64,000 nt of DNA from Poecilobothrus nobilitatus (taxonomy: Eukaryota; Arthropoda; Insecta; Diptera; Dolichopodidae): assembly GCA_947095535.1 (NCBI GenBank), contig OX352774.1, positions 27,854,496-27,918,495 on the forward strand, written 5' to 3'. Shown piece by piece: positions 39,761-53,590 of the stretch (position 1 is the first letter of the stretch; each line of letters starts with the position of its first letter). The notes beneath the pieces are model-generated. The model was not told the DNA's origin. It saw nothing but the letters and a program-made list of their open reading frames with translations, and searched no databases. A program made the translations under genes and the position numbers.

Positions 39761-40839
39761 TAGAAGCGTATTTTCGAGTTTAATATATTTTTGGTGCCAA
39801 AATGTTTTTTTCACTAAAATTCAATATTTGTATGAAAAATATCAATTTTTAGTAATAAATTGATTACCAGACATATTAAAAATAAAAATTTAAGGTACAA
39901 AAACCATATTTTTGGAAATTACCAAGTATTTTTTAATAAAAAAAATTTAATTTTAAAAATCTTTAAACTCAATTTTAACCCATTTACAAGCGTATTTTCG
40001 TGTTTTTAATTGAATTTTAGTGTCAAAATGTTTTTTCCACTAAAATTCTATATTTTTATCAAAAATATCAATTTTTAGTAATAAATTGATTACCAGACAT
40101 ATTAAAAATAAAAATTTAAGGTACAAAAACCATATTTTTGGATATTACCAGGTATTTTTTAATAAAAAAATAAAATTTAATTTTAAAAATCTTTATACTC
40201 AATTTTAACCCATTTAGAAGCGTATTTTCGTGGTTTTAATTGAATTTTGGAGTCAAAATATTTTTTTTCACTAAAATTCAATATTTGTATGAAAAATATC
40301 AATTTTTAGTAATAAATTGATTTCCAGACATATTAAAAATAAAAATTTAAGGTACAAAAACCATAATTTTGGATACTACGAGGTATTTTTTAATAAAAAA
40401 ATAAAATTTTATTTTGAAAATCTTTAAACACAATTTTAACAAATTTAGAAGCGTATTTTCGAGTTTAATATATTTTTGGTGTCAAAATGTTTTTTCACTA
40501 AAATTCAATATTTGTATGAAAAATATCAATTTTTAGTACTAAAATGATTTCAATACATATTAAAAATAAAAATTTAATGTACAAAAACCATATTTTTGGA
40601 TATTACCAGGTATTTTTTAATAAAAAAATAAAATTTAATTTTAAAAATCTTTAAACTCAATTTTAACCCAGTTAGAAGCGGATTTTCGTATTTTTAATTG
40701 AATTTTGGTGTCAAAATGTTTTTTCCACTATTTTTATCAAAAATATCAATTTTTAGTAATAAATTGATTTCCATATTAAAAATAAAAATTTAAGGTACAA
40801 AAACCATATTTTTGGATATTACGAGGTATTTTTTAATAA

Positions 40840-43830
40840 AAAAAATAAAATTGTATTTTGATAATCTTTAAACTCAATTTTAACCCATTTAGAAGCGTAT
40901 TTTCGTGTTTTCAAAATTTTTTTCACTAAAATTCAATATTTTTATCAGAAATATCAATTTTTAGTAATAAATTGATTTCCATATTAAAAATAAAAATTTA
41001 AGGTACAAAAACCATATTTTTGGATATTACGAGGTATTTTTTAATAAAAAAAATAAAATTGTATTTTGATAATCTTTAAACTCAATTTTAACCCATTTAG
41101 AAGCGTATTTTCGTGTTTTCAAAATTTTTTTCACTAAAATTCAATATTTTTATCAGAAATATCAATTTTTAGTAATAAATTGATTTCCATATTAAAAATA
41201 AAAATTTAAGGTACAAAAACCATATTTTTGGATATTACGAGGTATTTTTTAATAAAAAAATAAAATTTAATTTGAAAAATCTTTAAACTCAATTTTAACC
41301 CAGTTAGAAACGTATTTTCGTGTTTTTATTTGAATTTTGATGTCAAAATGTTTTTTTCACTAAAATTCAATATATGTATGAAAAATATCAATTTTTAGTA
41401 ATAAATTGATTTCCAGACATATTAAAAATAAAAATTTAAGGTACAAAAACCATATTTTTGGATATTACGAGGTATTTTCTATTAAAAAAATAAAATTTAA
41501 TTTTAAAAATCTTTAAACTCAATTTTAACTCAGTTAGAAGCGTATTTTCGTGTTTTTATTTGATTTTTGATGTCAAAATGTTTTTTTCACTAAAATTCAA
41601 TATATGTATGAAAAATATCAATTTTTAGTAATAAATTGATTTCCAGACATATTAAAAATAAAAATTTAAGGTACAAAAACCATATTTTTGGATATTACGA
41701 GGTATTTTTTAATAAAAAAAATAAAATTGTATTTTGATAATCTTTAAACTCAATTTTAACCCATTTAGAAGCGTATTTTCGTGTTTTCAAAATTTTTTTC
41801 ACTAAAATTCAATATTTTTATCAGAAATATCAATTTTTAGTAATAAATTGATTTCCATATTAAAAATAAAAATTTAAGGTACAAAAACCATATTTTTGGA
41901 TATTACGAGGTATTTTTTAATAAAAAAATAAAATTTAATTTGAAAAATATTTAAACTCAATTTTAACCCAGTTAGAAACGTATTTTCGTGTTTTTATTTG
42001 AATTTTGATGTCAAAATGTTTTTTTCACTAAAATTCAATATATGTATGAAAAATATCAATTTTTAGTAATAAATTGATTTCCAGACATATTAAAAATAAA
42101 AATTTAAGGTACAAAAACCATATTTTTGGATATTACGAGGTATTTTTTATTAAAAAAATAAAATTTAATTTTAAAAATCTTTAAACTCAATTTTAACCCA
42201 GTTAGAAACGTATTTTCGTGTTTTTATTTGATTTTTGATGTCAAAATGTTTTTTTCACTAAAATTCAATATATGTATGAAAAATATCAATTTTTAGTAAT
42301 AAATTGATTTCCAGACATATTAAAAATAAAAATTTAAGGTACAAAAACCATATTTTTGGATATTACGAGGTATTATTTAATAAAAAAATAAAATTTAATT
42401 TTAAAAATCTTTAAACTCAATTTTAACCCATTTAGAAACGTATTTTCGTGTTTTTATTTGATTTTTGATGTCAAAATGTTTTTTTCACTAAAATTCAATA
42501 TATGTATGAAAAATATCAATTTTTAGTAATAAATTGATTTCCAGACATATTAAAAATAAAAATTTAAGGTACAAAAACCATATTTTTTGATATTACGAGG
42601 TATTTTTTGTTAAAAAAATAAAATTTAATTTTAAAAATCTTTAAACTCAATTTTAACCGAGTTAGAAACGTATTTTCGTGTTTTCATTTGATTTTTGATG
42701 TCAAAATGTTTTTTCCACTATTTTTATCAAAAATATCAATTTTTAGTAATAAATTGATTTCCATATTAAAAATAAAAATTTAAGGTACAAAAACCATATT
42801 TTTGGATATTACGAGGTATTTTTTAATAAAAAAAATAAAATTGTATTTTGATAATCTTTAAACTCAATTTTAGCCCATTTAGAAGCGTATTTTCGTGTTT
42901 TCAAAATTTTTTTCACTAAAATTCAATATTTTTATCAGAAATATCAATTTTTAGTAATAAATTGATTTCCAGACATATTAAAAATAAAAATTTAAGGTAC
43001 AAAAACCATATTTTTGGATATTACGAGGTATTTTTTAATAAAAAAATAAAATTTAATTTGAAAAATCTTTAAACTCAATTTTAACCCAGTTAGAAACGTA
43101 TTTTCGTGTTTTTATTTGAATTTTGATGTCAAAATGTTTTTTTCACTAAAATTCAATATATGTATGAAAAATATCAATTTTTAGTAATAAATTGATTTCC
43201 AGACATATTAAAAATAAAAATTTAAGGTACAAAAACCATATTTTTGGATATTACGAGGTATTTTTTAATAAAAAAATAAAATTTAATTTTAAAAATCTTT
43301 AAACTCAATTTTAACCCATTTAGAAACGTATTTTCGTGTTTTTATTTGGTTTTTGATGTCAAAATGTTTTTTTCACTAAAATTCAATATATGTATGAAAA
43401 ATATCAATTTTTAGTAATAAATTGATTTCCAGACATATTAAAAATAAAAATTTAAGGTACAAAAACCATATTTTTGGATATTACGAGGTATTTTTTATTA
43501 AAAAAATAAAATTTAATTTTAAAAATCTTTAAACTCAATTTTAACCCAGTTAGAAACGTATTTTCGTGTTTTCATTTGATTTTTGATGTCAAAATGTTTT
43601 TTTCACTAAAATTCAATATATGTATGAAAAATATCAATTTTTAGTAATAAATTGATTTCCAGACATATTAAAAATAAAAATTTAAGGTACAAAAACCATA
43701 TTTTTGGATATTACGAGGTATTTTTTAATAAAAAAATAAAATTTAATTTTAAAAATCTTTAAACTTAATTTTAACCCAGTTAGAAACGTATTTTCGTGTT
43801 TTTATTTGATTTTTGATGTCAAAATGTTTT
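40840..43830 (+). repeat. Homogenised sub-array with GATAATC and TATATGTATG variants
   Basis: The marker TTTTGATAATCTTT occurs at about 40,860, 41,068, 41,736 and 42,850, usually followed by CGTGTTTTCAAAATTTTTTTC and TTATCAGAAATATC (short monomers). Between them lie monomers with TTCAATATATGTATG and CCAGACATATTAAAAAT. Spacings of about 208, 668 and 1,114 bp show duplications of one, three and five monomers. Confidence 0.65.
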
Positions 43831-44691
43831 TAGCACATTTCCAAAAAAATTTTGAAAAAATGTGCTTATTAGTTTCACTCTGTCCGTCCGCCCGTCCGTC
43901 CGTCCGCCCGTCCGTCCGTCCGTCCGTCTGTCCGTCCGTCTGTTTACAAAACTTCTACACCGTTAAAGATAGAGAAAAAAAATTTTAACCGTAGGTAGGT
44001 CTCATAAAAAAAATAATTTTGTGGAACAACTTTTTCATGTAGCCCAATCCATTACGGAGCTACAGCCCCTCAAACTTTGAAAAAGCCCTATTTTTAAATG
44101 CATATATCTTATGTTCTGCTTAAGATTTTTTCAATCTGAAAACGTCATTCGACAGGTATTTCTTTTATCTTTGTAAATTAATATCAAAATTATACAATAT
44201 TTTTAAATTTAGTATTTAAATTTACCGTTATGTGAAAACCACATTTTGCATGAAATTTCTTTTTTCATAACTCCGGCACCCCTTTAGATAGGAACCTGAA
44301 ATTTTGAGACAAGAAAGAACTTTTAGAATTAATATAAGTTTCCTCAGAAAATTTTTTGGTAACACCCCCTCTTTAAGAGTTATTACGCCTCAAAAATTGA
44401 AAATTTGCTATTTTTAGACACCTGTAACTTAGGCACCTGCAAAAATTTTTTTTTGACAAGACATGAAAATTAAAGGTTCAATAATATATTTTTACGTGTG
44501 TTAACGGCTTTTCTTAGTTATATAGGATTCCGGACTTATAGCCCCTCAAAATTTCAAAAATGTCCTATTTTCACATTTTTTCTTATTACATGAAATTTTC
44601 AAATTTTTGTGTAAGTCACAATTCTAAACAGTTTGTATTGAGTTTTGGAAATGTGCGCTTTTAAAAACCGTTGGTTTACATTCTACCTTGT
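43831..44691 (+). mobile_element. Short DINE-1/HINE-like element B
   Basis: An 861-bp insertion in the GTTTTTTTCAC tract of a monomer. Starting with T and ending with T restores exactly seven T bases, so there is no target-site duplication. The termini are GCACATTTCCAAAA (43,833-43,846) and its perfect inverse at 44,643-44,656. A 5' hairpin pairs AGCACATTT (43,832-43,840) with AAATGTGCT (43,858-43,866). A GTCY microsatellite spans 43,882-43,941. A 3' stem-loop, AAACC-GTT-GGTTT (44,665-44,677), precedes TTCTACCTTGT. The body from about 44,035 to 44,545 is homologous to element A although the ends are unrelated. It has no coding potential; the open frame reading PSVRPSV repeats is only the microsatellite. 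Confidence 0.87.
43882..43941 (+). repeat. (GTCY)n microsatellite of element B
   Basis: About 60 bp of GTCC, GCCC and GTCT units, the longest such run in the window. Confidence 0.9.
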
Positions 44692-47600
44692 TTTCACTAA
44701 AATTCAATATATGTATGAAAAATATCAATTTTTAGTAATAAATTGATTTCCAGACATATTAAAAATAAAAATTTAAGGTACAAAAACCATATTTTTGGAT
44801 ATTACGAGGTATTTTTTTAAATAAAAATAAAATTTAATTTTGAAAATCTTTAAACTCAATTTTAACCCATTTAGAAGCGTATTTTCGTGTTTTTGATTGA
44901 ATTTTGGTGTCAAAATGTTTTTTCACTAAAATTCAATATTTGTATGAAAAATATCAATTTTTAGTAATAAATTGATTTCCAGACATATTAAAAATAAAAA
45001 TTTAAGGTACAAAAACCATATTTTTGGATATTACGAGGTATTTCAAAATGTTTTTTCACTAAAATTCAATATTTTTATCAAAAATATCAATTTTTAGTAA
45101 TAAATTGATTTCCATATTAAAAATAAAAATTGAAGGTACAAAAACCACATTTTTGGATATTACGAGGTATTTTTTAATAAAAAAAATAAAATTGTATTTT
45201 GAAAATCTTTAAACTCAATTTCAACCCATTTAGAAGCGTATTTTCGTGTTTTCAAAATGTTTTTTCACTAAAATTCAATATTTGTATGAAAAATATCAAT
45301 TTTTAGTAATAAATTGATTTCCATATTAAAAATAAAAATTTAAGGTACAAAAACCATATTTTTGGATATTACGAGGTATTTTTAATAAAAAAATAAAATT
45401 TAATTTTAAAAATCTTTAAACTCAATTTTAACCCAGTTAGAAACGTATTTTCGTGTTTTTATTTGATTTTTGATTTCAAAATGTTTTTTTCACTAAAATT
45501 CAATATATGTATGAAAAATATCAATTTTTAGTAATAAATTGATTTCCAGACATATTAAAAATAAAAATTTAAGGTACAAAAACCATATTTTTGGATATTA
45601 CGAGGTATTTTGTTAAATAAAAATAAAATTTAATTTTGAAAATCCTTAAACTCAATTTTAACCCATTTAGAAGCGTATTTTCGTGTTTTCAAAATGTTTT
45701 TTCACTAAAATTCAATATTTGTATGAAAAATATCAATTTTTAGTAATAAATTGATTTCCAGACATATTAAAAATAAAAATTTAAGGTACAAAAACCATAT
45801 TTTTGGATATTACGAGGTATTTTTTTAAATAAAAATAAAATTTAATTTTGAAAATCTTTAAACTCAATTTTAACCCATTTAGAAGCGTATTTTCGTGTTT
45901 TTCATTGAATTTTGGTGTCAAAATGTTTTTTCACTAAAATTCAATATTTGTATGAAAAATATCAATTTTTAGTAATAAATTGATTTCCAGACATATTAAA
46001 AATAAAAATTTAAGGTACAAAAACCATATTTTTGGATACTACGAGGTATTTTTTAATAAAAAAATAAAATTTAATTTTAAAAATCTTTAAACTCAATATT
46101 AATCCAGTTAGAAGCGTATTTTCGTGTTTTTAATTGAATTTTGGTGTCAAAATGTTTTTTCACTAAAATTCAATATTTTTATCAAAAATATCAATTTTTA
46201 GTAATAAATTGATTTCAATTTTAAAAATAAAAATTGAAGGTACAAAAACCACATTTTTGGATATTACGAGGTATTTGTTAATAAAAAAAATAAAATTGTA
46301 TTTTGGAAATCTTTAAACTCAATTTCAACCCATTTAGAAGCGTATTTTCGTGTTTTCAAAATGTTTTTTCACTAAAATTCAATATTTGTATGAAATATAT
46401 CAATTTTTAGTAATAAATTGATTTCCATATTAAAAATAAAAATTGAAGGTACAAAAACCATATTTTTGGATATGACGAGGAAAAAAATAAAATTTAATTT
46501 TAAAAATCTTTAAACTCAATTTTAACCCAGTTAGAAACGTATTTTCGTGTTTTTATTTGATTTTTGATGTCAAAATGTTTTTTCACTAAAATTCAATATT
46601 TTTATCAAAAATATCAATTTTTAGTAATAAATTGATTTCCAGACATATTAAAAATAAAAATTTAAGGTACAAAAACCATATTTTTGGATATTACGAGGTA
46701 TTTTTTTAAATAAAAATAAAATTTAATTTTGAAAATCTTTAAACTCAATTTCAACCCATTTAGAAGCGTATTTTCGTGTTTTCAAAATGTTTTTTCACTA
46801 AAATTCAATATTTGTATGAAAAATATCAATTTTTAGTAATAAATTGATTTCCATATTAAAAATAAAAATTTAAGGTACAAAAACCACATTTTTGGATATT
46901 ACGAGGTATTTTTTAATAAAAAAATAAAATTTAATTTTAAAAATCTTTAAACTCAATTTTAACCCAGTTAGAAGCGTATTTTCGTGTTTTTAATTGAATT
47001 TTGATGTCAAAATGTTTTTTCCACTAAAATTCAATATTTTTATCAAAAATATCAATTTTTAGTAATAAATTGATTTCCATATTAAAAATAAAAATTTAAG
47101 GTACAAAAACCACATTTTTGGATATAACGAGGTATTTTTTAATAAAAAAAATAAAATTGTATTTTGAAAATCTTTAAACTCAATTTTAACCCATTTAGAA
47201 GCGTATTTTCGTGTTTTCAAAATGTTTCAAAATATTTTATCAAAAATATCAATTTTTAGTAATAAATTGATTTCCATATTAAAAATAAAAATTTAAAGTA
47301 CAAAAACCACATTTTTGGATATTACGAGGTATTTTTTAATAAAAAAATAAAATTTAATTTTAAAAATCTTTAAACTCAATTTTAACCCAGTTAGAAACGT
47401 ATTTTCGTGTTTTTATTTGATTTTTGATGTCAAAATGTTTTTTTCACTAAAATTCAATATATGTATGAAAAATATCAATTTTTAGTAATAAATTGATTTC
47501 CAGACATATTAAAAATAAAAATTTAAGGTACAAAAACAATATTTTTGGATATCACGAGGTATTTTTTTAAATAAAAATAAAATTTAATTTTGAAAATCTT

Positions 47601-49099
47601 TAAACTCAATTTTAACCCATTTAGAAACGTATTTTCGTGTTTTTATTTGATTTTTGATGTCAAAATGTTTTTTTCACTAAAATTCAATATATGTATGAAA
47701 AATATCAATTTTTAGTAATAAATTGATTTCCAGACATATTAAAAATAAAAATTTAAGGTACAAAAACCATATTTTTGAATATTACGAGGTATTTTTTAAT
47801 AAAAAAAATAAAATTGTATTTTGAAAATCTTTAAACTCAATTTTAACCCAGTTAGAAACGTATTTTCGTGTTTTTATTTGATTTTTGATGTCAAAATGTT
47901 TTTTTCACTAAAATTCAATATATGTATGAAAAATATCAATTTTTAGTAATAAATTGATTTCCAGACATATTAAAAATAAAAATTTAAGGTACAAAAACCA
48001 TATTTTTGGATATTACCAGGTATTTTTTAATCAAAAAATAAAATTTTATTTTGAAAATCTTTAAATTCAATTTTAACCCATTTAGAAGCGTATTTTCGTG
48101 TTTTCAAAATCTTTTTTCACTAAAATTCAATATTTTTATCAAACATATCAATTTTTAGTAATAAATTGATTTCCATATTAAAAATAAAAATTTAAGGTAC
48201 AAAAACCATATTTTTGGATATTACGAGGTATTTTTTAATAAAAAAATAAAATTTAATTTTAAAAATCTTTAAACTCAATTTTAACCCAGTTAGAAACGTA
48301 TTTTCGTGTTTTTATTTGATTTTTGATGTCAAAATGTTTTTTTCACTAAAATTCAATATATGTATGAAAAATATCAATTTTTAGTAATAAAGTGATTTCC
48401 AGACATATTAAAAATAAAAATTTAAGGTACAAAAACCATATTTTTGGATATTACCAAGTATTTTTTAATAAAAAAATAAAATTTAATTTTAAAAATCTTT
48501 AAACTCAATTTTAACCCAGTTAGAAGCGTATTTTCGTGTTTTTAATTAAATTTTGGTGTCAAAATGTTTTTTTCACTAAAATTCAATATTTTTATCAAAA
48601 ATATCAATTTTTAGTAATAAATTGATTTCCATATTAAAAATAAAAATTTAAGGTACAAAAACCATATTTTTGGATATTACCACGTAGTTTTTAATAAAAA
48701 AATAAAATTTAATTTTAAAAATCTTTAAACTCAATTTTAACCCATTTAGAAGCGTATTTTCGTATTTTTAATTGAATTTTGGTGTCAAAATGTTTTTTTC
48801 ACTAAAATCCATTATTTGTATGCAAAATATCAATTTTTAGTAATACATTGATTTCCAGACATATTAAAAATAAAAATTTAACAAAAACCATATTTTTGCA
48901 TATTACGAGGTATTTTTTTAAATAAAAATAAAATTTAATTTTGAAAATCTTTAAACTCAATTTTAACCCATTTAGAAACGTATTTTCGTGTTTTTATTTG
49001 ATTTTTGATGTCAAAATGTTTTTTTCACTAAAATTCAATATATGTATGAAAAATATCAATTTTTAGTAATAAATTGATTTCCAGACATATTAAAAATAA

Positions 49100-51350
49100 A
49101 AATTTAAGGTACAAAAACCATATTTTTGTATATTACGAGGTATTTTTTAATAAAAAAAATAAAATTGTATTTTGAAAATCTTTAAACTCAATTTTAACCT
49201 ATTTAGAAGCGTATTTTCGTGTTTTCAAAATGTTTTTTCACTAAAATTCAATATTTTTATCAAAAATATCAATTTTTAGTAATAAATTGATTTCCATATT
49301 AAAAATAAAAATTTAAGGTACAAAAACCATATTTTTGGATATTACGAGGTATTATTTTTTAATAAAAAAATAAAATTTAATTTTAAAAATCTTTAAACTC
49401 AATTTTAACCCAGTTAGAAACGTATTTTCGTGTTTTTATTTGATTTTTGATGTCAAAATGTTTTTTTCACTAAAATTCAATATATGTATGAAAAATATCA
49501 ATTTTTAGTAATAAATTGATTTCCAGACATATTAAAAATAAAAATTTAAGGTACAAAAACCATATTTTTGGATAATACCAGGTATTTTTTAATCAAAAAA
49601 TAAAATTTTATTTTGAAAATCTTTAAACTCAATTTTAACCCCTTTAGAAGCGTATTTTCGTGGTTTTGATTGAATTTTGGTGTCAAAGTGTTTTTTCACT
49701 AAAATTCAATATTTGTATGAAAAATATCAATTTTTAGTAATAAATTGATTTCCAGACATATTAAAAATAAAAATTTAAGGTACAAAAACCATATTTTTGG
49801 ATATTACGAGGTATTTTTTAATAAAAAAAATAAAATTGTATTTTGAAAATCTTTAAACTCAATTTTAACCCATTTAGAAGCGTATTTTCGTGTTTTCAAA
49901 ATGTTTTTTCACTAAAATTCAATATTTTTATCAAAAATATCAATTTTTAGTAATAAATTGATTTCCATATTAAAAATAAAAATTTAAGGTACAAAAAGCA
50001 CATTTTTGGATATTACGAGGTATAATAATTAATAAAAAAAATAAAATTGTATTTTGAAAATCTTTAAACTCAATTTTAACCCATTTAGAAGCGTATTTTC
50101 GTGTTTTCAAAATGTTTTTTCACTAAAATTCAATATTTTTATCAAAAATATCAATTTTTAGTAATAAATTGATTTCCATATTAAAAATAAAAATTTAAGG
50201 TACAAAAACCATATTTTTGGATATTACGAGGTATTTTTTAATAAAAAAATAAAATTTAATTTTAAAAATCTTTAAAATTAATTTTAACCCAGTTAGAAAC
50301 GTATTTTCGTGTTTTTATTTGATTTTTGATGTCAAAATGTTTTTTTCACTAAAATTCAATATATGTATGAAAAATATCAATTTTTAATAATAAATTGATT
50401 TCCAGACATATTAAAAATAAAAATTTAAGGTACAAAAACCATATTTTTGGATATTACGAGGTATTTTTTTAAATAAAAATAAAATTTAATTTTGAAAATC
50501 TTTAAACTCAATTTTAACCCATTTAGAAACGTATTTTCGAGTTTTTATTTGATTTTGATATCAAAATGTTTTTTTCACTAAAATTCAATATATGTATGAA
50601 AAATATCAATTTTTAGTAATAAATTGATTTCCAGACATATTAAAAATAAAAATTTAAGGTACAAAAACCATATTTTTGGATATTACCAGGTATTTTTTAA
50701 TCAAAAATTAAAATTTTATTTTGAAAATCTTTAAACTCAATTTTAACCCATTTAGAAGCGTATTTTCGTGTTTTTAATTGAATTTTGGTGTCAAAATGTT
50801 TTTTCAACTAAAATTCAATATTTTTTATCAAAAATATCAATTTTTAGTAATAAATTGATTTCCATATTAAAAATAAAAATTTAAAGTACAAAAACCACAT
50901 TTTTGGATATTACGAGGTATTTTTTAATAAAAAAAATAAAATTGTATTTTGAAAATCTTTAAACTCAATTTTAACCCATTTAGAAGCGTATTTTCGTGTT
51001 TTCAAAATGTTTTTTCACTAAAATTCAATATTTTTATCAAAAATATCAATTTTTAGTAATAAATTGATTTTCATATTAAAAATAAAAATTTAAGGTACAA
51101 AAACCATATTTTTGGATATTACCAAGTATTTTTTAATAAAAAAATAAAATTTAATTTTAAAAATCTTTAAACTCAATTTTAACCCAGTTAGAAGCGTATT
51201 TTCGTGTTTTTAATTGAATTTTGGTGTCAAAATGTTTTTTTCACTAAAATTCAATATTTTTATCAAAAATATAAATTTTTAGTAACAAATTGATTTCCAT
51301 ATTAAAAATAAAACTTTAAGGTACAAAAACCACATTTTTGGATATTACGA
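49100..51350 (+). repeat. 2.2-2.4 kb higher-order duplication, copy 1
   Basis: Matches about 51,545-53,590. Shared markers: TTTTTGTATATTACG (49,124 / 51,567), CCCCTTTAGAAGCG with GTGGTTTTGATTG and CAAAGTG (about 49,640 / 52,080), TTTAAAATTAATTTTAACC (about 50,271 / 52,501), CGAGTTTTTATTTGATTTTGATATC (about 50,537 / 52,768) and AATCAAAAATTAAAATTTT. The offset drops from about 2,443 to 2,230 because this copy has one extra short monomer near 50.0 kb, which carries GAGGTATAATAATTAATAAA. Confidence 0.85.
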
Positions 51351-51544
51351 GGTATTTTTTAATAAAAAAATAAAATTTAATTTTAAAAATCTTTAAAATT
51401 AATTTTAACTCAGTTAGAAACGTATTTTCGTGTTTTTATTTGATTTTTGATGTCAAAATGTTTTTTTCACTAAAATTCAATATATGTATGAAAAATATCA
51501 ATTTTTAGTAATAAATTGATTTCCAGACATATTAAAAATAAAAA

Positions 51545-53590
51545 TTTAAGGTAAAAAACCATATTTTTGTATATTACGAGGTATTTTTTAATAAAAAAAA
51601 TAAAATTGTATTTTGAAAATCTTTAAACTCAATTTTAACCTATTTAGAAGCGTATTTTCGTGTTTTCAAAATGTTTTTTCACTAAAATTCAATATTTTTA
51701 TCAAAAATATCAATTTTTAGTAATAAATTGATTTCCATATTAAAAATAAAAATTTAAGGTACAAAAACCATATTTTTGGATATTACGAGGTATTTTTTTT
51801 TAATAAAAAAATAAAATTTAATTTTAAAAATCTTTAAACTCAATTTTAACCCAGTTAGAAACGTATTTTCGTGTTTTTATTTGATTTTTGATGTCAAAAT
51901 GTTTTTTTCACTAAAATTCAATATATGTATGAAAAATATCAATTTTTAGTAATAAATTGATTTCCAGACATATTAAAAATAAAAATTTAAGGTACAAAAA
52001 CCATATTTTTGGATAATACCAGGTATTTTTTAATCAAAAAATAAAATTTTATTTTGAAAATCTTTAAACTCAATTTTAACCCCTTTAGAAGCGTATTTTC
52101 GTGGTTTTGATTGAATTTTGGTGTCAAAGTGTTTTTTCACTAAAATTCAATATTTGTATGAAAAATATCAATTTTTAGTAATAAATTGATTTCCAGACAT
52201 ATTAAAAATAAAAATTTAAGGTACAAAAACCATATTTTTGGATATTACGAGGTATTTTTTAATAAAAAAAATAAAATTGTATTTTGAAAATCTTTAAACT
52301 CAATTTTAACCCATTTAGAAGCGTATTTTCGTGTTTTCAAAATGTTTTTTCACTAAAATTCAATATTTTTATCAAAAATATCAATTTTTAGTAATAAATT
52401 GATTTCCATATTAAAAATAAAAATTTAAGGTACAAAAACCATATTTTTGGATATTACGAGGTATTTTTTAATAAAAAAATAAAATTTAATTTTAAAAATC
52501 TTTAAAATTAATTTTAACCCAGTTAGAAACGTATTTTCGTGTTTTTATTTGATTTTTGATGTCAAAATGTTTTTTTCACTAAAATTCAATATATGTATGA
52601 AAAATATCAATTTTTAATAATAAATTGATTTCCAGACATATTAAAAATAAAAATTTAAGGTACAAAAACCATATTTTTGGATATTACGAGGTATTTTTTT
52701 AAATAAAAATAAAATTTAATTTTGAAAATCTTTAAACTCAATTTTAACCCATTTAGAAACGTATTTTCGAGTTTTTATTTGATTTTGATATCAAAATGTT
52801 TTTTTCACTAAAATTCAATATATGTATGAAAAATATCAATTTTTAGTAATAAATTGATTTCCAGACATTAAAAATAAAAATTTAAGGTACAAAAACCATA
52901 TTTTTGGATATTACCAGGTATTTTTTAATCAAAAATTAAAATTTTATTTTGAAAATCTTTAAACTCAATTTTAACCCATTTAGAAGCGTATTTTCGTGTT
53001 TTTAATTGAATTTTGGTGTCAAAATGTTTTTTCAACTAAAATTCAATATTTTTTATCAAAAATATCAATTTTTAGTAATAAATTGATTTCCATATTAAAA
53101 ATAAAAATTTAAGGTACAAAAACCACATTTTTGGATATTACGAGGTATTTTTTAATAAAAAAAATAAAATTGTATTTTGAAAATCTTTAAACTCAATTTT
53201 AACCCATTTAGAAGCGTATTTTCGTGTTTTCAAAATGTTTTTTCACTAAAATTCAATATTTTTATCAAAAATATCAATTTTTAGTAATAAATTGATTTTC
53301 ATATTAAAAATAAAAATTTAAGGTACAAAAACCATATTTTTGGATATTACCAAGTATTTTTTAATAAAAAAATAAAATTTAATTTTAAAAATCTTTAAAC
53401 TCAATTTTAACCCAGTTAGAAGCGTATTTTCGTGTTTTTAATTGAATTTTGGTGTCAAAATGTTTTTTTCACTAAAATTCAATATTTTTATCAAAAATAT
53501 AAATTTTTAGTAATAAATTGATTTCCATATTAAAAATAAAAATTTAAGGTACAAAAACCACATTTTTGGATATTACGAGGTATTTTTTAA
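51545..53590 (+). repeat. 2.2-2.4 kb higher-order duplication, copy 2
   Basis: Second copy of 49,100-51,350, directly adjacent and in tandem, lacking one short monomer. The copies part near 53,590, where AAAATTGTATTTTG follows here but AAATTTAATTTTAAAAATC follows in copy 1. Confidence 0.85.

Larger units (their letters stand above)
22236..43830 (+). repeat. Satellite array, block 3
   Basis: Same satellite and orientation. Subfamilies change along it. To about 27 kb most monomers carry AATCCAATATTTGTATG. From 27.8 to 40 kb many carry AATTCAATATTTTTATC, CCCAGTTAGAAG and CGAGTTTAATATATTTTTGG. From 40.8 kb AATTCAATATATGTATG with GATTTTTGATGTC becomes common, mixed with short (about 208-bp) monomers in which CGTGTTTTCAAAAT replaces CGTGTTTTTAATTGAATTTTG. 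No genes are seen in the block, including the chance open frame on the minus strand near 37.0 kb. Confidence 0.97.

Noticed and set aside
43806..43988. Open frame with Pro-Ser-Val-Arg repeats
   Set aside because: The repeat is the (GTCY)n microsatellite of element B read in one frame; it begins in satellite and has no start context or homology.
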